From positions 1-7,362 of the forward strand of contig JAVBOP010000086.1 of assembly GCA_031550405.1 (NCBI GenBank): a stretch of DNA of 7,362 bases. Direction: 5' to 3'. The translations under genes and the position numbers were made by a program. Origin of the DNA: JAVBOP01 sp031550405 (lineage in GTDB: Bacteria > Bacteroidota > Ignavibacteria > Kapaibacteriales > UBA2268). Every line of letters begins with the position of its first letter. The first letter of the stretch is position 1. Of this stretch, positions 1-5,239 are shown in pieces. Under the pieces are notes generated by a model. The model saw only the letters and a program-made list of their open reading frames with translations. It did not search any database and was not told where the DNA came from.

Positions 1-1
1 T

Positions 2-70
2 AGCGCTTATGAAGGGAATGGTGATGTAGTTTTGCCGCGTTTGATGTGTCTTTGCAAATATTCAAACTAA
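2..70 (+). CDS. Possible 3' end of a truncated upstream gene
   Basis: From base 2 the frame stays open for 22 codons (beginning SAYEGNGDVVLPR) and ends at TAA 68-70. The composition is richer in G and C than the very AT-rich spacer that follows, which suggests coding sequence. I do not recognise the protein. With so few codons, chance is a real alternative, and no function can be proposed. Confidence 0.3.
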   Translation, partial: SAYEGNGDVVLPRLMCLCKYSN

Positions 71-88
71 GAGCAATATATTTTAATA

Positions 89-120
89 TTTGTTTATTTA
101 TAAACATATACTTATATTTG
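89..120 (+). promoter_or_regulatory. Bacteroidota-type promoter (-33 TTTG / -7 TATATTTG)
   Basis: TTTG at 89-92 is followed after exactly 20 bases by TATATTTG at 113-120. This matches the Bacteroidota primary-sigma consensus TTTG-N19-21-TAnnTTTG in every fixed position. Transcription would start around 126-128, giving a leader of about 35 bases before the ATG at 162. The -7 box lies in the loop of an inverted repeat (99-135). Confidence 0.75.
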
Positions 121-135
121 TAGTATATGTTTATA
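99..135. repeat. Perfect 13-bp inverted repeat around the -7 box
   Basis: TATAAACATATAC (99-111) and GTATATGTTTATA (123-135) are exact reverse complements separated by 11 bases. The spacer contains the -7 box of the predicted promoter (113-120). A dyad placed like this is typical of a dimeric repressor's operator. The arms are almost entirely A and T, so a DNA-structure role or partial coincidence cannot be excluded. Confidence 0.55.
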
Positions 136-161
136 TTAATATTAACTGAAGATGGTGTTTT

Positions 162-473
162 ATGAAAGTAGCATTTGCAAAAAGAATTAATCTTACTAAA
201 TTAATGGTGTCTGGCTTGACCTCGCAATCGGCACAAATGTCAAAATATGGCATTGATACCGAATTTGTAAACAATTTAACTACTATGTGTAGCGAATTAG
301 AGACATTAAATAACGAACAAGAGCGCCTTAAGGCTGATTTAAAGACAAAAACAGCCCTAATAAATGACAAGGTGAAAACAATAGATACCGACTATACACG
401 TGCTAAGAAATTAGTTAAGATAGCTATGCCGCAAACTCAATGGACTGAGTTTGGCGTTAACGATAAAAAATAA
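162..473 (+). CDS. Small coiled-coil protein of unknown function (103 aa)
   Basis: This is a complete small, charged, soluble protein with no signal peptide or membrane segment. Residues about 43-87 are rich in E, K, L and D with heptad-like spacing and are probably a coiled coil. The end (PQTQWTEFGVNDKK) and the start (KRINLTKLMVSGL) resemble, from memory, a family of uncharacterised proteins of about 100 residues seen in FCB-group genomes, which often end in a PQ.QW.EFG..DKR-like motif. I know no established function. The ATG at 162 is chosen because it follows a good Bacteroidota promoter and leader; there is no clear Shine-Dalgarno, as is usual in this phylum. The gene stands alone, closed by a hairpin at 489-524. 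The dyad over its promoter suggests that it is regulated. Confidence 0.75.
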   Translation: MKVAFAKRINLTKLMVSGLTSQSAQMSKYGIDTEFVNNLTTMCSELETLNNEQERLKADLKTKTALINDKVKTIDTDYTRAKKLVKIAMPQTQWTEFGVNDKK

Positions 474-488
474 CCTGCTGCATATCTT

Positions 489-524
489 GGGCAGCACATA
501 TTCAATATAGGATATGTGTTGCCC
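489..524 (+). terminator. Hairpin downstream of the small coiled-coil gene
   Basis: GGGCAGCACATAT (489-501) pairs with ATATGTGTTGCCC (512-524) over 13 positions with one G-U wobble, leaving a 10-base loop. It begins 15 bases after the stop codon at 471-473. No U-tract follows (TACATT), so it may be a weak terminator or a 3' stabilising hairpin rather than a classic rho-independent terminator. Confidence 0.5.
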
Positions 525-674
525 TACATTGGAAATGACATTTCTTATGTCGGAAATTAATAGTCCATGACAGGAACGCAAATGTTATATGTATGATTTT
601 TATTTTCTTATCTCGGCAAACAAACATCCTACAATGTAATAAAAAAAACATAGTTAGGAAATATATCATCTCTC

Positions 675-706
675 TTTGACAATAAAATTTTTGGTAACTA
701 TATACA
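675..706 (+). promoter_or_regulatory. Possible hybrid promoter spanning the left element boundary
   Basis: CTTTGACA at 674-681 contains both TTTG (675-678) and TTGACA (676-681). TATATA at 699-704 lies 17 bases after TTGACA and 20 bases after TTTG. The upstream box is in host flanking DNA and the downstream box is inside the terminal inverted repeat (starts 693). The -7 half (TATATACA) matches the Bacteroidota TAnnTTTG only in its first bases. It could drive the transposase remnant and the passenger gene. Confidence 0.35.
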
Positions 707-718
707 ATTTTACACAAA
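693..718 (+). repeat. Left terminal inverted repeat (26 bp)
   Basis: It begins GGTAACTATATACAATTTTA and ends ACACAAA. It is the exact reverse complement of 2209-2234, with all 26 positions matching. Outer GG ends are common in IS1595-type elements. Confidence 0.92.
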
Positions 719-758
719 TTATTTATTTTTATGTAAAGATAATATGTATGTTTGTATT

Positions 759-1199
759 ATGATAAATCAAGAATTTAACTCAATAACAGAATTATTAGGA
801 GTATACCCTGAAGAACAATCTTGTATAGAACAATTAGAGATATTACGATGGAATGGTAACGTTATATCTCCTTTTGATACCAATTCTCAAGTATATAAAT
901 GCAAAGAAAATAAATATCGTTGCCGTAATACTGGAAAGTATTTTAATGTAAAAACAGGTACAATGCTTGATAATAGTAAAATACCATTACGTAAGTGGTT
1001 TGTTGCTGTATGGTATGTAACTTCCCATAAGAAGTGTATATCATCTTTACAATTGGCAAGAGATATACATGTAACACAGAAAACAGCTTGGTTTATGTCG
1101 CAGCGTATAAGAAAATGCTTTGGAATTAAAGATAGATTTAATGAATTTTTTAGTAATTTTACATGCAGATTAAAGTATAAGGAATTGATTCATGGATAA
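759..1199 (+). CDS. IS1595-type transposase remnant with internal deletion (146 aa)
   Basis: The N-terminal 115 or so residues are typical of IS1595-family transposases: a degenerate zinc-ribbon region (YKC...YRC, then KYFNVKTGT), the PLRKW segment, and a helix-turn-helix-like stretch (SSLQLARDIHVTQKTAWFMSQRIRKCFG, written here with its middle at 1044-1115). After FGIK (about 1119-1130) the sequence jumps to DRFNEFFSNF and RLKYKELI, which resembles the extreme C-terminus of the same family. The whole DDE/DDN catalytic domain, roughly 150 residues or more, is therefore missing without a frame change. Full-length relatives are about 300 residues. DNA binding may survive; strand transfer cannot. 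An ATG at 744 would add MYVCI; the ATG at 759 fits family N-termini better. The stop overlaps the start of the P63C gene (ATGGATAA, 1192-1199). Confidence 0.82.
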   Translation: MINQEFNSITELLGVYPEEQSCIEQLEILRWNGNVISPFDTNSQVYKCKENKYRCRNTGKYFNVKTGTMLDNSKIPLRKWFVAVWYVTSHKKCISSLQLARDIHVTQKTAWFMSQRIRKCFGIKDRFNEFFSNFTCRLKYKELIHG

Positions 1200-2164
1200 G
1201 AGTAAAGAAATTAAATATCAAGGTATTTTAGAACTTGGCAATACTCAAATAGAGTGTTATGTTTAGATGATGGAACAAGAGTATTGTCAGGATGAGAAAT
1301 GCAACGAGCATTAAAAATGGTTGATGGTATTGAAGATGGGAAACAAACTGCTGGGACCAGATTAAACCGATATTTGAGCCAAAAATCCTTAGAACCTTTT
1401 ATTTATAAAGATAAAGTACAGGACCAGAACCAATTATTTGTTATAAAGGTAATCAACAAATTAATGGATATGAAGCTACTATATTAGTAGATATTTGTGA
1501 TGCTTTTTTGCAATCTCGCAAAGAAATACAATTATCTACAAGACAAACTATTATTGCAGAACAATGTGAAATATTAATACGCAGTTTAGCTAAAGTAGGT
1601 ATAATAGCATTAGTAGATGAAGCTACAGGATTTCAACAAGAAAAAGATAGGATAAAAAATGAATATCAGAAGTTTTTATCTCAATTTATGCGGGAAGAAG
1701 CAGCAAAACTTGTTAAAAGATTTGATGATTCATTTTTTGAAACAATATATAAGATGCGGGATTGGACATGGAATGATAGCCGTAAGCATCCGGGAGTTGT
1801 AGGTAACTATATTAATAACATTGTTTATGAGAGATTAGTCCCTCTTGTACTGCATGAATCACAAGAAAGGAATCCTGTTATAGAAACAGGAAGAAAAAAA
1901 TATAAACATCATCAATTTTTATCAGAAGATAAAGGAATACCTAAACTATTTAATCATTTAGCTGCTGTAGAAGCGTTGGCACGTGCAGCAAATTACAATT
2001 GGAACATTTTTATGGGCATGTTAGATAAAGCATTCCCTATACAGTATCAACAGTTAGAATTGTTTGAAAAAGAATATGGTATACTTAATAAATTGCCTGA
2101 TGCTGATTTATCTTCACATAATAAAGGCTTAAAAAATATATTAGCTAATAACCCAAAAAATTAA
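1192..2164 (+). pseudogene. P63C-domain passenger gene, broken by two frameshifts and a stop
   Basis: Three frames join into one 324-residue protein. It starts at ATG 1192 (MDKSKEIKYQGILELGN). A base is lost at about 1261-1264, where GTTTAG replaces an expected GTTTTAG. In the next frame a TGA at 1293-1295 stands where related proteins carry a sense codon such as CGA. A second base is lost at about 1417-1421, after which GPEPIICYKGNQQINGYEA continues to the TAA at 2162-2164. The P63C domain spans about residues 142-276 of the rebuilt protein and includes VDEATGF, HPGVVGNY and KHHQFLSED. The P63C domain was described in proteins of DNA viruses and phages linked to transcription regulation; its biochemical role is unknown. 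The start overlaps the transposase stop by 8 bases, suggesting coupled translation. A terminator follows directly. Confidence 0.85.
1508..2164 (+). CDS. Remaining open segment carrying the P63C domain (218 aa)
   Basis: This is the longest uninterrupted part of the broken passenger gene, listed separately because it could be read as an independent gene. The frame is open from about 1421, but there is no ATG near the front. The only early start is a TTG at 1508, which encodes an internal leucine of the family (AFLQSRKE), and nothing resembling a ribosome binding site precedes it. It keeps the complete P63C region and an intact C-terminus. I judge it a gene fragment; expression as a shortened protein is possible but unsupported. 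Confidence 0.5.
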   Translation: MQSRKEIQLSTRQTIIAEQCEILIRSLAKVGIIALVDEATGFQQEKDRIKNEYQKFLSQFMREEAAKLVKRFDDSFFETIYKMRDWTWNDSRKHPGVVGNYINNIVYERLVPLVLHESQERNPVIETGRKKYKHHQFLSEDKGIPKLFNHLAAVEALARAANYNWNIFMGMLDKAFPIQYQQLELFEKEYGILNKLPDADLSSHNKGLKNILANNPKN

Positions 2165-2169
2165 ATAAA

Positions 2170-2197
2170 AAAACTCTATCTTTTTTAATAGAGTTTT
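2170..2197 (+). terminator. Hairpin terminator of the P63C gene, inside the element
   Basis: AAAACTCTAT (2170-2179) pairs perfectly with ATAGAGTTTT (2188-2197) around an 8-base loop. It lies 5 bases after the TAA stop (2162-2164), and the T-rich descending arm continues as TTTTAATTT. It would stop element transcripts before the right inverted repeat, shielding the downstream HAD gene. Confidence 0.75.
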
Positions 2198-2208
2198 AAT
2201 TTCAACAC

Positions 2209-2234
2209 TTTGTGTAAAATTGTATATAGTTACC
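2209..2234 (-). repeat. Right terminal inverted repeat (26 bp)
   Basis: It reads TTTGTGTAAAATTGTATATA and then GTTACC on the plus strand, the exact reverse complement of 693-718. The outer boundary is the CC at 2233-2234. Confidence 0.92.
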
Positions 2235-2461
2235 TTAATTTAAATGCAAAGTTAATAAACACTTATTTAAATATTTAATTCTAAAATAAAAAACTTTTTG
2301 CATGGATTCGAATTGGTCGTCTCTACAATTTCTGCTTTTGGGTACAATATCTATTTTTACCAAATTCAACAATATTCGGTTTAAGCATATTTACAATATT
2401 AAACAGGGTAAATACTTCTATTACTGTTACATTTTTATTCACTTGCATTATTAATATTATC

Positions 2462-3472
2462 ATGAAAACATTTTTATTAAAACCACAACTATTACTTCTT
2501 CTCGTATTACTTGCATTTTCATCGTGCAGACAAGATAATACTCAGGTTGAAACCAAAACAGTGGCAGTAGCTGCTGGCGATCCACTGCCATCATGGAATG
2601 ACGGTCAGTTGAAAAAAGATATTATAGCTTATGTTGAAAAGGTAACAACCGAAGGCTCTGCCGATTTTATTCCCGCAGGCGACCGTATTGCCACATTCGA
2701 TAACGATGGCACTTTATGGGCAGAACAGCCTGCAATACAGGCTCTGTTTGCCTTTGAACTGGCGGCTAAAATGATTCAGAAAGATCCAGCTCTTGCTAAA
2801 AAGCAGCCCTTCAAGGCAATTGCAGAGAAAGACAAGTCCTATTTCGACAAAATGACTGCCAAAGGTTTCTTTGATCTGCTATTGCAAACTCACGCTGGTA
2901 TGAGTCAGGAACAGTTTGAAGCCGAAGCACGCGAATTTTTTAAGGCTTTTAAGCATCCGTCCCTAGGCTTGACTGCCAAACAACTGACTTATCAGCCCCA
3001 GATTGAATTGCTCCAATACCTTAGAGCCAATGGTTTCACTACGTTTATTTGTACTGGCGGCACACGCGAGTTTGTACGCACCATTAGCGACGAATATTAT
3101 GGCATTCCGCCGCAGCAAGTTATTGGGACCTCATTTGTGTATACATATATGGATTCGACCAACGGCTTGATGCGAGAACCAAAAATCATGGAGATAACAG
3201 ATGAAAAAGGCAAGCCAGGCGGCATTCAACAACAAATAGGCAAGCGGCCTGTTTTTGCCTGCGGCAACGAGCGCTCAGGCGGCGATATTTACATGTTGCG
3301 CTATAGTCAGGGAAGCAAATACCTTTCGTTCCAGCTCATGGTCAATCACGACGATGCTGCACGCGAATTTGCTTATAGCGAACCCAATAATATCTCACTT
3401 GATTGGGCGAAAAAATACAGCTGGCATGTAGTAAATATGAAAACAGACTGGAAAACTGTATTTGTGAAATAG
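2462..3472 (+). CDS. HAD-superfamily phosphatase, lipoprotein (336 aa)
   Basis: The protein starts with a lipoprotein signal: a hydrophobic core (residues 5-19) and lipobox AFSSC with lipidation at Cys22. It should sit in the envelope, facing the periplasm or the surface. All four HAD motifs are visible: motif I TFDNDGTLW (nucleophile Asp80, acid/base Asp82), motif II ICTGGTREF (Thr198), motif III lysine in IGKRP (Lys261), and motif IV CGNERSGGDIYML (Asp275). Residues about 90-180 form the helical cap between motifs I and II, as in the phosphoserine-phosphatase-like HAD class. The likely activity is hydrolysis of a phosphomonoester outside the cytoplasm, for instance phosphate scavenging; the substrate cannot be read from sequence. 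The ATG is the first codon giving the signal peptide and has no Shine-Dalgarno. The codons are clearly more GC-rich than those of the insertion element upstream. The gene is monocistronic, closed by the terminator at 3518-3565. Confidence 0.88.
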   Translation: MKTFLLKPQLLLLLVLLAFSSCRQDNTQVETKTVAVAAGDPLPSWNDGQLKKDIIAYVEKVTTEGSADFIPAGDRIATFDNDGTLWAEQPAIQALFAFELAAKMIQKDPALAKKQPFKAIAEKDKSYFDKMTAKGFFDLLLQTHAGMSQEQFEAEAREFFKAFKHPSLGLTAKQLTYQPQIELLQYLRANGFTTFICTGGTREFVRTISDEYYGIPPQQVIGTSFVYTYMDSTNGLMREPKIMEITDEKGKPGGIQQQIGKRPVFACGNERSGGDIYMLRYSQGSKYLSFQLMVNHDDAAREFAYSEPNNISLDWAKKYSWHVVNMKTDWKTVFVK

Positions 3473-3517
3473 AAAGGCATGAAAAATTATTTATATTAAC
3501 TTTTCTTTTTATGCTTG

Positions 3518-3565
3518 CAAGACACATTCAAATTTAGATTTTAATTGAATGTGTCTTGGTTTTTT
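3518..3565 (+). terminator. Strong rho-independent terminator after the HAD gene
   Basis: CAAGACACATTCAA (3518-3531) and TTGAATGTGTCTTG (3545-3558) form a perfect 14-bp stem with a 13-base loop, followed by G and six T residues (3560-3565). The stop codon of the HAD gene is 45 bases upstream. Confidence 0.9.
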
Positions 3566-3587
3566 ATAGTATGACTCATATTTTTCT

Positions 3588-3595
3588 TATATTTG
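3588..3595 (+). promoter_or_regulatory. Candidate -7 box for the LCP gene
   Basis: TATATTTG matches the Bacteroidota -7 consensus TAnnTTTG exactly and is the same octamer as the promoter at 113-120. No TTTG is present at the expected -33 distance; that stretch is the T-run of the preceding terminator. Transcription from here would give a leader of about 110 bases before the ATG at 3712. Confidence 0.4.
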
Positions 3596-3711
3596 TATTC
3601 AAAAAAAATTTGAAACTGTGAATAATTAAGCTCTGGATGTTATAAGGTAATATAATTTCAAGCAAATTATTGTTCATAACTATCAATAGCTTACTTACTT
3701 TGGCTGCCCGC

Positions 3712-5007
3712 ATGAAGAAAAAGAAAAAAACATATATAATTATTGCAACCTTATTCACATTATTTCTTATAGCTTGTGTGCTTTATACTTATTCTCATAC
3801 GAAGAAAAATGAAAATAAATTCATAAAAACACAGAAAATACAGAAAGAAATAGCTCAGGAGAGCACAAAGGAAAAAGATAAAATAGATACTAATTTCTTG
3901 AAAGCCGCAACCGTTGCTGAAAGCGATACTTCTGAGGAATTTATACGGGTTAGCGACAGAAAAAATGAAGATGCGGAATATACAATTGACAAAACGGCGG
4001 GAACTGCTGCAAAAACTGTTTTCTCGGGTCGAAGAATTAATATCGCAATAACGGGAATTGATGGGCGTTTGGGTTCTCCTTCTCGACATGCCGATGCAAA
4101 CCATGTAATTTCCATACTCGTTGATAGCGGAGAAATGGAGATAACTTCAATTCCCAGAGATACTTACTGCGATTTAGGCTATGACGATTCGACAGGATTG
4201 AACAAGCTGACTATTTGCCGATCGAACAAGGGTAGAAAAAAATATCTGGCAGAAGTTGCACGCATTGCCAGACTGGACAGAATTCATTATTATGTCGAAT
4301 TTGGATTTTCTCAAGCAATGGGTATAATTGAGTGGCTGGGTTACAAAGATCCTGCAAATACATTGCAGGTGCTGAGAAGTCGGAAAGGTCTGGGTGGCGA
4401 TGATTATCAGCGGTGCTATAATCAAGGTCAATTTATCCGACAGGCTATCTTATCGCATTTTGATAAGCTTACGGGAATTTCAGGTGCAATTTTCATTCGC
4501 GGTGGATTGTTTTTTGTTGAGACGAATATGACTTATGACATTGCCGCTGATATTGTGAAAAAACTTGAAGCCCAGCATTTTCCCCAAAGCAAGGAAGTTG
4601 TTGCCGTGCGGGTGCGTCCGCCTATAAATTTGAATTATAAACTGTATGATTTTACTGACCAAAATATCGTTGATAATATGGTCAAAAAGGTGGAAAATTT
4701 CAATAAGCCTCGTTTTGACAAGGACATAGAAGCTCCACAGCCAACAGTGAATGTTGAAAAAAGGCTCAATTCTGTGATAGAGCAAGCAATAAAAGATTCG
4801 GCAAGCCGCCCGACACAGGTAATTAATAAGCTATCGCCATATTTTGAGCAGCGCGCGTGGTATCAGGTGAAAAACAGACATGCAAGAGACAGAATCAGAG
4901 ACCAGTTTGGGATTTTGCTTCATTCAGCTTATAGCAAAAAGAATAAGCCGCATGAAGCTGAGAATATCATGACAATCATAAATTCTGAAAAACAGCTATT
5001 TCAATAA
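3712..5007 (+). CDS. LytR-CpsA-Psr (LCP) family protein, membrane anchored (431 aa)
   Basis: A short lysine-rich cytoplasmic tail (MKKKKK) is followed by one membrane helix (about residues 7-27) and then a charged linker to about residue 105. The LCP domain covers about residues 108-247: NIAITGIDGR, the ISILVDSGEMEITSIPRDTY strand pair with the hallmark IPRD (147-150), and YNQGQFIRQAIL, which matches the RQQ.FL.AL-like end of the domain. LCP enzymes move polyprenyl-pyrophosphate-linked glycans onto peptidoglycan or a similar acceptor outside the membrane. The usual RSDT segment reads HADANH here, keeping the Asp. Residues about 250-431 form a C-terminal extension I do not recognise. LIAC (residues 19-22) could be a lipobox, but the hydrophobic run continues past the Cys, so a transmembrane anchor is likelier. 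ATG 3712 is preferred over an upstream TTG (3670). No glycan genes adjoin it. Confidence 0.82.
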   Translation: MKKKKKTYIIIATLFTLFLIACVLYTYSHTKKNENKFIKTQKIQKEIAQESTKEKDKIDTNFLKAATVAESDTSEEFIRVSDRKNEDAEYTIDKTAGTAAKTVFSGRRINIAITGIDGRLGSPSRHADANHVISILVDSGEMEITSIPRDTYCDLGYDDSTGLNKLTICRSNKGRKKYLAEVARIARLDRIHYYVEFGFSQAMGIIEWLGYKDPANTLQVLRSRKGLGGDDYQRCYNQGQFIRQAILSHFDKLTGISGAIFIRGGLFFVETNMTYDIAADIVKKLEAQHFPQSKEVVAVRVRPPINLNYKLYDFTDQNIVDNMVKKVENFNKPRFDKDIEAPQPTVNVEKRLNSVIEQAIKDSASRPTQVINKLSPYFEQRAWYQVKNRHARDRIRDQFGILLHSAYSKKNKPHEAENIMTIINSEKQLFQ

Positions 5008-5019
5008 AAATATGGATAA

Positions 5020-5045
5020 AAAATCACTTGATTTTTCAAGATTTT
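5020..5045 (+). terminator. Weak hairpin after the LCP gene
   Basis: AAAATC plus TTGA (5020-5031, with a two-base bulge AC) pair with TCAAGATTTT (5036-5045). It starts 13 bases after the LCP stop codon. The stem is AT-rich and the only T-run is part of its arm, so termination efficiency is doubtful. The GC-rich hairpin at 5202-5221 may act as a backstop. Confidence 0.35.
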
Positions 5046-5194
5046 CGAATAAATTTTCAAGCTCTCATTCACTTTCTACAATATTAATGATTTTTATTTT
5101 AGAATCCATACGTAAATATAACATCTGTTTGGAGAAACAAAGCAACTACAAATTTGTATTAGCAAAGTGTATAAGCTGCAAAATATTAATAGAT

Positions 5195-5221
5195 AAAAAA
5201 ATAGCCCACATTAGTGGGCTA
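5195..5221 (-). terminator. Rho-independent terminator of ileS
   Basis: TAGCCCAC (5202-5209) and GTGGGCTA (5214-5221) form a perfect 8-bp stem with a 4-base loop. Read on the minus strand, the hairpin is followed by seven T residues (A-run 5195-5201 on the plus strand) and starts 18 bases after the ileS stop codon. On the plus strand no T-run follows, so it is mainly an ileS terminator. Confidence 0.88.
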
Positions 5222-5239
5222 ATAAATAAAAGATGCTTT

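Larger units (their letters stand above)
693..2234 (+). mobile_element. IS1595-type insertion element with a P63C passenger gene
   Basis: The 1,542-bp element is defined by perfect 26-bp terminal inverted repeats starting GGTAAC at both outer ends. Inside lie, in the same direction, a transposase gene whose N-terminal half is typical of the IS1595 family and a P63C-domain gene overlapping it by 8 bases, followed by a hairpin terminator before the right repeat. The IS1595 family is known to include members with passenger genes. Both genes are damaged: the transposase lacks its catalytic core and the passenger has two frameshifts and a stop. No 8-bp direct repeat flanks the element (AAATTTTT on the left, TTAATTTA on the right), so the insertion is old, or the ends were rearranged. 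Its base composition is visibly more AT-rich than that of the HAD gene downstream. Confidence 0.85.

Noticed and set aside
502..717. Minus-strand open frame of 71 codons
   Set aside because: It crosses the hairpin and the left end of the element and has no recognisable features; it is a by-product of AT-rich DNA.
1261..1266. Programmed frameshifting to express transposase and P63C as one product
   Set aside because: The frameshift sites lie within the P63C gene, not at the gene junction, lack canonical slippery heptamers, and a TGA follows in the shifted frame.
1299..1487. Separate 62-codon gene inside the element
   Set aside because: Its sequence (MQRALKMVDG...YLSQKSLEPFIYKDKV) is the middle of the P63C passenger protein; it exists only because of the flanking stop and frameshift.
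2301..2330. tRNA fragment suggested by GGATTCGAATTGG (T-arm-like)
   Set aside because: No acceptor, D-arm or anticodon stem can be built on either strand, and no CCA end fits.
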